The notes: a model not told the origin generated them from the sequence alone. Counted from the stretch's first letter, positions 9,011 through 19,329 are shown. The stretch is DNA of 24,083 nt from Candolleomyces eurysporus (GCA_027579435.1 JANBPK010001147.1:1-24083); one strand, 5' to 3'. Made by a program: numbers and translations.

Positions 9011-10836
9011 ATGCTTAACGACCATTTGGCCGCCATTACAGCTGTTTTTGGCTTTCCTCCAGCAGAGGACGGCCCTCGATGGCAGATGCGGCGCTTTCTC
9101 ACATTGTCAATCCTGCTCGTGCTAGGTTCATCGACCGTTTTCATTGGGGCAGCTTCCCTTATGAGGGTGAAGGAGACATCTGGTCGAGCACCTTTGGCTG
9201 CATCACCCAATGCACACTTTTCAAAAGATGTAAGTCCCTAGCAACCGCATATGTCAATCGTGTCTGAGCAATGCCGAGATCACCAGGTTGAAGTATTCGC
9301 GCACGTCGTCTCGGTGAACCCTGACAGCCGCACAATCATCATAGACTGGTATCCTCGCCTGACACCTGCAAACATGCGATCCTGCTCCGAGTATCTCACA
9401 TTTCCGACGATCCGAGAATTCTATGTTCCATCGTAATGAGCCTATGCAGAACTCTTCTCCTTCTTTCGATTGCTGACTACGCTTTTACAGTGTCTTACTT
9501 GATATCTCTAGTCCGGGATGGAGTCTCCCATTATCCCCGGCTCAGCCACTCTTCATCCTCAACAGCACCAACCAATGTATTGGCGCAGTACCAGCCTCTT
9601 ATACTTCGTTCCGAACCGTGACCAAGCTCCTCGGATCGATGCAAGCTGTCGTCGCACCAGGCGCCCGGATCTCAAGTCTACAGAGTTATCCCTTTGACAG
9701 GTTTGATGGTCCCACATCGAGTCGATCCACATTGACTCACAAACTCTTCGCAGCTATTTCACCCCGTTGGCCATCTTTGTTAAGGATCCGTCAACCGGAA
9801 TATTCCAATCGCCTGTGATCAAAGAATTTCTTGGAGTAGTTGTGTGAGTCAATTGCCCTGAAAACGCGCCTCTTACCTCAATGCTAACTAGATTCGCGAG
9901 CTAGGAATTTCGAAATAATACTTGAACGAAGCGTCTCTATTCCAGACAATAATGGAAACTCCCAGCTCATAGTGGATCTTGTCGTAAGGCGATCTAAAGC
10001 AGTCCAAGGATTCGTTGTGGCCACTGCCATTACTAACTGTACGGTGTTGGTCTCTCGTGTGCCAGTCTCACTTACGTCCTTAACACAGGGCTAGCTACGA
10101 CGGCCTTTCTCGTAATCGTGGCCGCTACAATGGTCTATCCTCACCATAGAATCTACTCTGAAATGTTTGTTGTTCCAGTCGGAGCCTTATTTGCATTCAC
10201 CAGCATTCGAGCCAATTTGCCGGGTGCTCCTGATGGTTTCGGTAAGCTACTCTGTAGGTTGCAGCATCCCAAGCGGCTCACCCGTTCTTCCACATTGAAT
10301 TCCAGGAACGACACTGGGTGAGCATGTATTATCACTTCACCATCCGCCACTCAAGCTGACGCCAAATTCAGACATGTTCTCTATTCTTCCTGTCCTCATT
10401 ATTATGTCGTTTTGTGTAGGTACGGCTCTGGGCCATGTGGGCGGGCGCTAATTCGTCGCCTGTCCCAGAGCTTCGCCTTACTTCTCATCGTTCTGTATCG
10501 AAGAATATCACAAATCACCGGTGATTATTCCAATCGTAAGTTATCTTTCTCATGACCGGATCAGGCAATTGAATTGAGCTATCCATCCACTAGCTTGGTC
10601 TACGAATTCGGAGGCAAAGGAGGGCACATGCACACCCACACCCACGTTGGACCTAACTGCCACCGCTACACCAAATTTGACTGTTCATCGCGCCTCCTCA
10701 AAGTCACCAACACCAAGAGGGTAAGTCTTGTATCCTCATAGCGGCTAACTGACCCCAGAAAATGACTGCGGATGCTGACTTGCTTATCGGACGATTCTAT
10801 CGCAATAGATTCGGGCGCCAATCGATTGAGGGATAA
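9011..10836 (+). CDS. DUF4436-family membrane protein (about 11 exons)
   Basis: Proposed exons are 9011-9229, 9287-9432, 9491-9700, 9754-9843, 9905-10038, 10089-10241, 10306-10317, 10372-10415, 10469-10535, 10594-10720 and 10809-10836, giving about 409 residues. The architecture fits DUF4436: a cytosolic start, an N-terminal helix (FLTLSILLVLGSSTVFIGAA), an extracytoplasmic domain with VEVFAHVVSVNPDSRT, IIIDWYP and SYPFDSYFTPLAIFV, a second helix (FVVATAITNWLATTAFLVIV), then MFVVPVGALFAFTSIRANLP-GAPDGFG and a last helix pair ending in RRI. A polar tail follows. Function is unknown; the family occurs in fungi and some actinobacteria. Introns are 50-88 bp. Exon 7 is only 12 nt. The last junction is ambiguous: an acceptor at 10758 instead of 10808 is also possible and gives an earlier stop at 10765. 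Confidence 0.78.
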
Positions 10837-10935
10837 GGTTCACAGAAGATGCTATTTGAATTGGGGTTGGTCTGCTGACGCACGAGTCAATCGGAAGGAG
10901 AGCTGTAAAAATTTCATGTATGTGTAGCTAAGGCA

Positions 10936-10941
10936 ATATAA
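10936..10941 (+). promoter_or_regulatory. Putative TATA box (ATATAA) of paralogue B
   Basis: ATATAAGG lies 96 bp before the ATG at 11032 but only about 12 bp before the in-frame ATG at 10948. If transcription starts about 30 bp downstream, the 10948 codon would not be in the mRNA, which favours 11032 as the start. Confidence 0.45.
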
Positions 10942-11031
10942 GGACCCATGGGCAGCTCAGCCCTAGCCCTCACCCTCTCCTGCGAATTTCGTTCTTCTCC
11001 TTCAGCCAAACGCCACCCCTCCGTTCCGAAT

Positions 11032-11643
11032 ATGCTTGACCACAATTGGTACAACAGCCTCCTTACGGTTCCGGAGGCCAGTAAAGCGTTTACCGACCGC
11101 CAGCAATGGTTCAGTAAAATCGCACCGCTGCTTGCACGAGAAGAATTTCGAGGGAAATACAATCTGTCCCTTGTCCATAGGCACGTCATCCTGCAACCGG
11201 GCGAAGCCATGGTCGCCACCGGACCCGTCACCCAGCCGGAGATATTCAGCACATCCGGCGATCCCAACTTTATTCCCAGCTCCTGGACCGCGACTGGAAT
11301 ACCCTTCGAATGGAAACGCGTCGAGACGCCTACAGAGATCATCCCACCCCCATCCCCAGAGCTGATACGGGAATTCTCAAAGATCGTAGGAGAAGACAGC
11401 GTTTTAGGGCTATCCTTGGTCCAAGACCCTGTTCCCGATGGGCATGTTTGGTCCGAGCATATCGACCACAGTCGACGACACCACATCCTCGAGATTAAAC
11501 CTGCTGCAGGGCCTTGGGGAGAACAGGACGAGGTTTTTGAGACTTGCTGGACGGTCAAGCCCTCGAGCGGTCAAGAAGAGCCGTCCATGATCTTTTGTGT
11601 CGGTTGTGTTTGCGTCCTTTGCAAAATGCATCCGAGAGACTAA
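11032..11643 (+). CDS. Uncharacterised 203-residue protein, paralogue B
   Basis: This frame is open from 10948, but I place the start at 11032 (MLDHNWYNSLL). That start gives 203 residues, the same length as paralogue A, matches its N-terminus (a Y-N-x-L motif near residue 10), and sits at a normal distance from the TATA-like box. The 28 extra upstream residues are Ser/Arg-rich and have no counterpart in A. Shared motifs are AFTDRQQWFSKIAPLLARE, FRGKYNLSLVHRHV, LQPGEAMVATGP, SWTATGIPFEW, IIPPPSPELI, and HVWSEHIDHSRRHHILEIKP, then FETCW. The C-terminal 30 residues hold several cysteines (FCVGCVCVLCK). Family and function are not recognised; no signal peptide or helix is visible. It is opposite in orientation to A and lies just beyond the DUF4436 gene. 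Confidence 0.75.
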   Translation: MLDHNWYNSLLTVPEASKAFTDRQQWFSKIAPLLAREEFRGKYNLSLVHRHVILQPGEAMVATGPVTQPEIFSTSGDPNFIPSSWTATGIPFEWKRVETPTEIIPPPSPELIREFSKIVGEDSVLGLSLVQDPVPDGHVWSEHIDHSRRHHILEIKPAAGPWGEQDEVFETCWTVKPSSGQEEPSMIFCVGCVCVLCKMHPRD

Positions 11644-11959
11644 TACTTCGCCGTCTAGTTTAGTACATTGCGTCGTTATTGATTCTGTACTGCATCGTTT
11701 CGTTTCCTCCATCCCTCCTATTCTTGACTACGACCTGTTTGGATACCTGTGTAAGATTTGAAACTCAGATGATGATATCGACCTCGCTGTTGTGTTCTCA
11801 ACCTCCAGCCTTTCCAATGAAGACGGACGGGGCTTTCATGTAATGGATCTAGAACGACTCAGGTAAGCGAGGATACCAATAGGTAGTGTCTTTTCTCGGT
11901 CTCACCGGGAGCCCTGCCCCGTTTTCATATACGATGGATTTAGGAAGTGGTAGCGCCAG
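11644..11959. other. Intergenic, nothing recognised
   Basis: About 300 bp downstream of paralogue B. Pyrimidine-rich, with no coding signal or repeat I can support. It should hold the terminator of paralogue B. Confidence 0.4.
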
Positions 11960-12600
11960 GTCAAGCGCACAAATAGCCGAGATTGCATCGATCGCACCAG
12001 GTCCTCCTTTGGCAGGGGTGCAAAATCCTGAGGTCAGCGAAACGCTGAATCACAGAAATCACAGACGGGGTCGGTCGTTGGGCGCCGTTATCATGGAACT
12101 CTGAAAGGTGAGCTAGCGAGTTCGCAAACAAGTTGATCAATCCGACGGTGTCAGGAACCCTGTTCATGAAGGTTTCGTCCAGCCGCAGGATCTGGAGCTT
12201 CCTCAATGGCTTGAGATCGATTGCTCCGTCCGAATATTTCAACTATTTAAACCACGAACAATGGATAAACCACGAGTGAGTACTGCACGAGATAGAGTGC
12301 GTCGTCGAGCCCACCTCTTCTAGTGACCCCAAATCGTTAAGAACATATCACCCAAGCCGCCCTGGCATATTCCTGCGTCATTGAGTGTTGCATCAAGGAC
12401 ATACCGGGAGATTGTGCTGGAAGTTTGGTTTCGATCGCTTAGTGTTTGATCTGCAAAATATTTGGAAGAGGGCTGATAAAAACACGTAGAACGACGCGTC
12501 GAGTCGTTCTGAGATGGCGGCAGGCAGCCAGAGAGATGGACTCTCACTGGGGAGAATCTGACCTGGTGGCGAGGAGTTTGGTTGTGTTTGTACACCAAAC
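11960..12600 (-). pseudogene. Leucine-rich F-box-like remnant (tentative)
   Basis: On the minus strand, 12235-11961 reads as KPLRKLQILRLDETFMNRV followed by VGLINLFANSLAHLSEFHD and VISVIQRFADLRILHP. The spacing of leucines is like LRR segments of basidiomycete F-box/LRR proteins. Just before it (about 12345-12285) another frame gives LNDLGSLEEVGSTTHSIS, also LRR-like, which could join by an intron ending in AAATAG near 12243. Further upstream the frames break down and I find no F-box. I read this as a decayed fragment, or the 3' part of a gene whose 5' part was lost or is unrecognisable. It could also be an intact small gene with introns I missed. Confidence 0.33.
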
Positions 12601-13322
12601 CCGCCGGCAGGTCAGAGGTCTGCCTGTGCCGCCACTGCTTCCACGCCGTAGAGCAAGCTAACTATAGCAAGATCCCAGCTCCAAATCCAACAACACACAC
12701 CTAAACTGACGCGCGTGTTTCAGGCCAAAAGATGTGCATTCTCAGTCAGGAGATTTGTACTTGGTAGTCTACGGTTGGTCTGTGCTTTGTTCTTTTGCGA
12801 AATTGTAGCTCACGCTACGTACATATGTATTTTCGATCTCTTGCGAATGTTATCCCAGGTCCTTGGATCCATAGATGGCGCCAACTAGTGTTTCATTGCC
12901 GGTTGCCTCGCTGCGGACCGGTGGTCGCACGTCAATGGTAAGCTCACAGCGTTTATCTTGCGCCATTCATTGCCCCAAACGAATTTGGACAAGTGCGATT
13001 CGCTTCGACTTCCCGATGTACCACATGCATGCTACCAGTGCTCCTGGTGGCAAACAAACGCAGTGGCAAAGCGCCTCCAAAGAATAGACCCCATTATCTT
13101 TTTTTCGATGCTACAAATTATAATTAGAAGCAGGAAAAGCTGAAAGACCAAAAGCGAAAGATGGGCCATGCCCGCTGTGGCAAGGGAAGACAAAGACAAG
13201 ACTAGCCTTAGCCTAATAAAACGACAAAGACACCAATATCTGTTCCTTTTCGCTATAGTAGAAACTTGAAATGAAATCAAGCGCCAGCGAATGAAGTCCA
13301 TCAACTGTTATAATAGTTTCAA
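12601..13322. other. Intergenic; right part is duplicated sequence
   Basis: No gene recognised. From about 12937 it matches 6941-7310. At 12777-12820 a 42-44 bp stretch (TTTTGCGAAATTGTAGCTCA inside it) resembles 4915-4956, in the same orientation. Confidence 0.45.
12777..12820 (+). repeat. Short dispersed repeat, second copy (first at 4915-4956)
   Basis: TCTGTGCTTTGTTCTTTTGC and the following GAAATTGTAGCTCACGCTACG match TCTATGCTTTGCTCTTATGC and GAAATTGTAATTCATGCTACG at 4915-4956, with about seven mismatches over 42 bp by eye. No terminal structure was seen; it may be a relic of a longer duplication or mobile element. Confidence 0.5.
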
Positions 13323-13558
13323 TCAGTACAAACTGCACAGCAGGTCATTACAATTTTCAGGCTCGCCCCCGTCACGCATGACTCTCCAACCTCCAAAAGG
13401 ATTACCGCAACTCGCCAAACCGAAACGTTCTTTGATTTCCAGGACGTGTGACCCTGCGACATGGTCATCCACCGTTTCCCAATAGTAGACGTGATCATAG
13501 GGCAGGCTGTCTCCAGGCATTTCCCGAGAATGGATGCTTATTCGCCAACGCACTGCGT
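12937..13558 (+). repeat. Segmental duplication, copy B
   Basis: Same-orientation match to 6941-7560 with substitutions throughout and several small indels, so it is not recent. Its right edge falls where the gene copy loses similarity (after the codons matching RQCVGE in paralogue A). About 5.4 kb separates the two copies. Confidence 0.85.
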
Positions 13559-13560
13559 GA
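13323..13560 (-). pseudogene. Truncated third copy of the 203-residue family
   Basis: The retained part corresponds to the C-terminal ~90 codons of paralogue A: DHVYYWETVDDHVAGSHVLE and IKERF match its DHVYWETTNDHVARSHVLE and IKERV. The N-terminal half is absent. In the parental frame a TAA replaces the CAA codon in the VGEQASVLG region, a net frameshift follows within about 30 bp, and another shift near the end gives a premature TGA. An open frame of 98 residues (13619-13323) exists only by combining foreign and shifted sequence. This looks like a dead duplicate carried along with the segmental duplication. Confidence 0.75.
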
Positions 13561-13733
13561 TTGGTAACCTCGAGCCCCATCGTCGAGAACCCTAGGCCAA
13601 TCAATTTAATATAGCTCATGGAGAAAGGAGTATAAAATATCCACCACTTTCAGCGTGGCCCTTCTTAAGGCTGGTATGACACCAAAATCTACCGCTAAAC
13701 TTTACAAGGAGTCGAAATGTCCTTTGAAGACTG

Positions 13734-16700
13734 TTACGAATAGTGTTTCACGACCGACTGCACCAAACCAGACCCAAGTCGTTGGATTTCTCCAAGCACA
13801 CCTGCATCATTCAATGTTACCAACCCCCGATCCTTCGCTTTTCCGTTCTCTTCTTTCGTAGGGACGCTGGAGAATCCGCCTAACACTCGGAACGAGCGTG
13901 GCTCTTTTAACGTTGGGTCCCAAACAGCTCCGAACATGTCGCCGCCGTATGGGTCATAGAAGATACGGAAAGTGTCTGAGTAGGTTGTCTGCATGGGTAC
14001 AATTAGTCGGGGGAGATGAAGCACGGTGGGAAGATCACTCTCACCTGGAGGTCGTCAAAGAGGGACCTGGCTGGATCAAACCCAGGCCGGACAAGTTCCT
14101 GATCTTGATTTTTTGGCTGATCTTGATTTTTGGCGACAGCGTTCGCAAACTTTCCGCCCTTTCTCAAAAGCTTCTCGTCGGCAGCGATGTTGTGAACATA
14201 GCGAGGAAGCACGGCTGGGTTAAGCTGCACAAGGAAATCATAATCCTCAGTTGGATGAATGAACAGACCCTGAGAGGAGAGTAAGCTTAGGGAATGCGTT
14301 GGAAGACGCAATTTGATAAATATACCTTGACATTGAATGATCCATCCTCAATTGTTTGAAGGTACTTCCACGTCGCTCCGGCAAGCGCACGCACGCGTCT
14401 TGCGACAATGGCATCCGGTCCTCCCTTTGACCATATCTTCCCGCCTTGATCGACTTCCGTCGAGACGATCCAAGCTCCAGCGGTGCTCGCCTTAGGAGGG
14501 TCTGGCTTCGACGCCCCCTCACCTTCAGCCTCTTCCTCCTTCCTCGGTCCATACAAACACACCCACAACCCACCATCCTCCCATTTCCACTCGCTCAAGA
14601 AGCGTATCACCGTAGCGAACCCACGCTCCTTGGTGGAAGGCACAACAGCCAGGGTACTCGCAGGAATCTCCGCATCACTGCCCACAAACTTCCCATCGCC
14701 GACGAAAAACTGAGCGCAAAGCAACTCCACAACCTCTTCGCTAACATGTCCACCCAACAACCAATGCGACGCAAACCACCTCTTGACCAATCGACACGTC
14801 CCCGAAAATGCAGAGTACTGATGGGCGAGAGCAGCGATTGCACGATGATGCCTTGGAGCGTGCAAGTACCGTCGTTCGTGCACCTCTTTCGCCTCAACTG
14901 CATCCAAAAATTCTTTCCCTTTCCGCTCTGCTTGTTTCCGCTTCTTCGAGACGACGATGTGGGGCATAGGACCTTTATCGTCCAGGATCCTGTCCAGTAG
15001 AGTCGCTTCCCGATCATGCCAGATCCGGGCATGGAATGCCCACCCTTCCGGCGTGACGATCTCGAGAAAGGCTTTGTCCAACAGCTCGTTGCTCGCTTCC
15101 TTGAGATCTCCCGACCCCAGGACGACAGAGGCTTTCAGACCCGGGACTGACTCCATCAGGCCAGCGGCTGTGCTCTCGAAGAACGCAAGCTTGATCTTCT
15201 GGATAGCCCTCAGGTCATCCGGCCACTTCGCAGACTTTTCGAACTCGAAGACGATGGAAATCGGCTGCGAATACCTGGCGTTGGGCGGTAGGGACGCAGC
15301 GAGCGCCGGGGTCAAGGGGACAGGGTTGAACGTACTCGTGTACCTCAACGACTCCGACACCGGGCTCACGCTAACCAAGGACAGGGGCAGTTTATCATCC
15401 AAAGCCTTGACGGCCTTAACAAGCTCGTCAAACGCTTTGATAGCGCCCTTGAATCCCACCCCCGAGCCAGCAGCAGCCTGAACGTATCTCGCGGCGATCT
15501 CCTTCGGCAGGCGGATAATGCTGTCATAGTCGGATTGCCAGGTCTGGACGTGGCTTTCGTCCAGTCCGAAATGCCATTGAAGGATGTGCCGTACGACCAT
15601 GGCGGGGACGTGGCTGCGTTCGTCGGCGGTTTTGACGTCCCACACAACGCTTTCCGTGATCCTGCCATCTTTGAACCGGCGCATCTCGGATTTGGAGCCC
15701 CATAATTCTCGGAACTCATCAAGGGCAGCGGTATCCGTGCTATCAGCAGGCGGCCCATGCTGAACGAGCTGGAATGCATGGCTCGGGTCAAGGACCAGCC
15801 CGATGAAGATGGTCGACGAGGTGGAAGGATGGGCTTGGGTTAGAGGCCGTGTCGAGGGGTTCGAAGGGGTAGATGAAGGCTGGAGGAAAGCGACGGCACG
15901 AGTACGGTCGCCCAGTGCTTTACGAAGAATAGTGTTCATGTTGTAAAGAAGGTAGTCCGTCGGTGACCCGAAATCCAGTGACTGGTGCAATGACGACTTG
16001 CGGGCCTTGGCCGTCGACAGGTCAACCCTAAACTCCCAAATCAGGTTCTAGGAAGTCTCTGAATAACGGAGGCACGAACTGGAAAATAACATCGAAGCGA
16101 GTTGCAGCATCTCGATGATCGTGAAGGAAAACGTCGGTGAAAGGATCCACCGCAAGGGATGCTGAGTTTAAGATCTCGAGCGTCTTGCTAGCCTCGTGCC
16201 TGAGCTGGTAAATTTGTGAGTGGTTGTCAAAAGCAGCCTAGAGAGCGAAAAAATACCAAATCTAGACAACCAAGGGGTAAGTAGGCGACGAGGTTGACGA
16301 GGGACGACGAATCAACCAAGGTAGCTGAATGGTGTTCCTTGAATTCGTTAACTGAGAACTAAAAGGGTGTGCGAATGAGACGGCGAAACTAAGCAATGCA
16401 AGACGCCATACCTTGTGGTTGGCGGTCGACTTGATGAGTGCAGAATGCTTCGTGAAATCGTGCTTCGCTGATTCTAGGTCAATAATCAATCGTAGAGAAA
16501 AGGGACCCGAGGCATACCTAAGCAATCCAGCACAGCTTTGAACAGCTGGTAAGAGCTCAAGCCCTTTCCAAGAGGCTTACGTTTTGAGGCAGCCGACGTC
16601 GAGGGTTCTTCTCCATCGATAACAAGTTCAAGGAGACCAGACCAGAGAGGCCCGCTGCTTTCAAAGCCCTTCACGCATAATCTTGAGCCTTCACCAAAAC

Positions 16701-17994
16701 CGCGTTGGTTTGCCCAGAGTCGGAGAAGGGATAGAGCGTCGGCAAAGGCGGGAATGGAGTGGATAGCATTGTATGTCGAAAGGAGATGTGGTTTGGGGGA
16801 GAAGGAGGTTAGGAGGGCATTGTTGTATGTGGGCGTAGGTGAATGTGTATCTTCGTCACTCGTTTTCGTAGAGTTGATTCGGATGTTCGCATGGGCTGGG
16901 GATAGACGATGGAGTGGGATGGGGGAATTGGTAGAGATAGTCGGGATGATGCATACTCTGGCATTCAGCTTGGTAAAGTCTGTCTGCGAACCGTCTAACA
17001 TATTCAGCTGGGGGGAACGAGAATGGGGAAAAAACCGAAGCTACCTGGTTTCGGAACGAGGACAAGTTTTGTGAGACGAGGATCTCCGGATGTTGATTCA
17101 TAGTGAACATCAACGTTGAGGCCAGATTTTGGGTTTCGTATCGAGTTCGCAAGGATAGCAAGGTAGAACGCTTTCTTCTGGAAGAACCTCCCATTGAGGT
17201 AGTCCTTCTCTTGAAACAAGCTCTGGGAAGAGTCAGTTTCGAATCGGCGAAAACAAGGAGCACACGAACGTCTGGCATCTGAACAGCAACGTCAACACCG
17301 TACTTTTGCCCATCCTTCGGCTTTACGCTGATTTTATTTGGCCAGCTTCCAACAAGTGTGATATCGTCCGGAGCTTCGAAAGCTACTTTCCAGTTGGTAT
17401 CTTCTATGGGCAGCGGTAAGCAGTATGGGACTGAAACACCCTTCGAAAGTAGTTTTCGTGAAGCATCCAGAGGATGCTGAGGTTCAACGGAAGGCAGGCC
17501 CATGAGGAATGTGTGTAGCTTGAGCAAGAACTTTTCTAATGGAGGTGCTCGCGAAAATTTTGGTCGTATATTGGGAAGTAAAGCATCGATCTGAGGCATA
17601 TTAGTTTCATTCAAAAGAAATAATCATAGATCATACCTGTAATTTGAAAGAACTCGACCTGTATAGGTCTGTTGCTTCTCGAATGGCGCGTAGTTCCTCT
17701 CCAGTTGGAGGCTTTTTGAATTTTGACGAGGTTAGCTCATTGTGTGCCGAGTTCGCAGGTTGGACTTCATCCCCAACCCCTCCCCATTCTTCCTCACCCT
17801 CGTCGCCCGACAGGTCCTGCATAACCTCATCCCCACTGTCGTCGGCTTCGCTCCCACTACCCGAAATGTCGTAACCCTCTTCTAGTTTTGGTGCCTATCC
17901 AGTCCATTAATTTATCAGACAGAATGTAAGATGTGCGACGGACCTTTCTCGACCTTCCCTCCTCTCCCCTTTTCCTCTTGAGATTGAGGGCCAT
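13734..17994 (-). CDS. UTP22: UTP22/Nrap, small-subunit processome component (11 exons)
   Basis: Product is the Nrap-family protein Utp22, part of the UTP-C module of the 90S pre-ribosome that processes 18S pre-rRNA in the nucleolus. Exons, in coding order: 17994-17944, 17894-17637, 17590-17270, 17222-17045, 16994-16518, 16473-16412, 16337-16257, 16204-16076, 16005-14326, 14269-14045, 13988-13734; about 1238 residues, close to the 1237 of yeast. Diagnostic stretches are an acidic, basic-rich N-terminus (MALNLKRKRGEEGR), YLNGRFFQKKAFYLAILA, ADALSLLRLWANQRGFGEG, ELWGSKSEMRRFKDGRITES, GLFIHPTEDYDFLVQLNP and, at the end, FRIFYDPYGGDMFGAVWDP. The first intron starts GTCCGT, a rare donor. The junction at 16076-16006 is uncertain; acceptors at 16000 or 15982 also keep frame, and VDLSTAKARK just upstream looks coding. 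UTP22 is a strong orthology call. Confidence 0.92.
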
Positions 17995-18566
17995 GGCGGA
18001 TCCAGAGAACGAGCGTCGAAGCAGAGAATTGAATCTACTAAAAAATGGCACAGCATGAGGTCGAATGCCGAGATGCCGTCATCGAGATTATTCCCACAAT
18101 TCGTCGGACCCTATAAGCGCCTACTGCTCGGCTGCTACCTCGGTATCTCCCATCCAAGCTCCCATCTTTCGCTCTCGATCCGCGCTGGATCCGCGGTCAA
18201 CTTTCTTTCGATTTTCTACCACATTAGTACATACGACTGTTGAACTGCCCCTATCTATGCAATGACCACAAACTTATCACAGGACTCTATAGACAGCAAT
18301 TCGTCACCCAATTGCAAGGCTCATTTTGGCACAAGCTATTGACAATACGGCTTTCACCCACTGTCAAGGCCCAAAGTAATAGTCAGGGCTGCAACGACGT
18401 GCTATGTCCGGGATCGCCAAGCGCCGAGCCGAGCGGATGTCTGTCCACCCCCACAGCCTATTGATTCAGGGCGCCCGCGCAATTCAATTCAATGTGTTTC
18501 ATCTCTGCAGCCCAAAAGCAGCTCGTCGAGCCAATAGAATCCTATGTGCTTTCTCCGCCCGCTCGC
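17995..18566. other. Divergent intergenic region upstream of UTP22
   Basis: About 570 bp between UTP22 (-) and the four-helix membrane protein gene (+). It should contain the UTP22 promoter; no TATA-like box was seen next to UTP22, as is common for housekeeping genes. No coding signal recognised. Confidence 0.5.
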
Positions 18567-18575
18567 TTTATAAAA
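18567..18575 (+). promoter_or_regulatory. Putative TATA box (TTTATAAAA)
   Basis: A clear TATA sequence about 90 bp before the ATG at 18664, in the right orientation for the membrane protein gene. Confidence 0.55.
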
Positions 18576-18663
18576 CCCAAGATCCTTGGGGCTATGCCCA
18601 CAATCCCTGGCTCTGATAAACCCGCCTCTGCGCCTTTGGTAACGCTCGTCCCCTCCCCTCCCA

Positions 18664-19329
18664 ATGCCACCCAGCCATCAGCGGAATCCAAGCGACTCGA
18701 TAGAGTCAGCTGGTCTCCTACCGTCCTCAACTCAGCCCCAGGCACTCATGAAGGGCGACAAGTTCAGAGTTCCGCTGAACATATTCTACTCCGTGCTATT
18801 GCTGCTCACAGTGGCGTATCTAGCTATTAGCGGGTACGCTTCCTTTTGGAAGAGCTCCCTGTACATCGGCGCAGGCGTAGGATCCTTCACCATCCTCTAC
18901 ACCATCACCCTTCTTGTTGCCTGCCATCGACAAACACATCCCATTACTGGCCCGCCATCCAGCTCATACACCGCCAGAGTCTGCGGCCCGTTGCTGACAA
19001 TTGGCTGGGCATTGGCGACTGGCTTCGTTATCGCAGCCTCTGCCAACTCCAAGTGGATATACTCTGAGCGACCACAGTGGCGCACATGGGTGTACGCCGA
19101 GCTCGCAGCAATAATCCTGACATTCTTGTCTTTTCTCCTCGTCTCGATACTTCAACATCTTCAGTATCAGAGACATGAAACTTTGAAGGAACAGGTCAAG
19201 GTGGGCTGTTTTGTGTCAAAGATATGGATGACAGATGCTGATGCGCCGCTCCATGTTTTGCAGGAACGGCCATTACCTAGAAACCCGGACTACTGGAGGC
19301 GGTCGCTATGGCCTAATTCAAAGGTCTAA
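18664..19329 (+). CDS. Small four-helix membrane protein, unknown function
   Basis: One open frame of 221 residues. The N-terminal about 35 residues are polar and Ser/Pro-rich. Four hydrophobic helices follow at about residues 37-57 (IFYSVLLLLTVAYLAISG), 66-87 (YIGAGVGSFTILYTITLLVA), 107-127 (CGPLLTIGWALATGFVIAAS) and 142-164 (VYAELAAIILTFLSFLLVSI), then a basic/aromatic tail. This four-span layout is common among uncharacterised agaricomycete membrane proteins; I do not recognise a named family. A possible in-frame intron (donor 19195 or 19201, acceptor ending 19263 in TTTTGCAG) would remove 21-23 residues just after LKEQ, and I cannot choose between spliced and unspliced. Divergent from UTP22. 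Confidence 0.68.
   Translation: MPPSHQRNPSDSIESAGLLPSSTQPQALMKGDKFRVPLNIFYSVLLLLTVAYLAISGYASFWKSSLYIGAGVGSFTILYTITLLVACHRQTHPITGPPSSSYTARVCGPLLTIGWALATGFVIAASANSKWIYSERPQWRTWVYAELAAIILTFLSFLLVSILQHLQYQRHETLKEQVKVGCFVSKIWMTDADAPLHVLQERPLPRNPDYWRRSLWPNSKV

Noticed and set aside
10948..11031. N-terminal extension of the 203-residue paralogue B from the ATG at 10948
   Set aside because: It has no counterpart in paralogue A and lies too close to the TATA-like sequence; start at 11032 gives equal lengths.
14446..15481. Long plus-strand open frames opposite UTP22 (14446-15000, 14957-15481)
   Set aside because: They are antisense to the large UTP22 exon, whose protein is clearly recognisable; the open frames come from its codon bias.
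16205..16256. A 19-bp ultrashort intron (16256-16238) in UTP22
   Set aside because: A normal 52-bp intron using the acceptor at 16205 keeps the frame and gives the expected Nrap sequence (CLDL-LRHEASKTLEIL).
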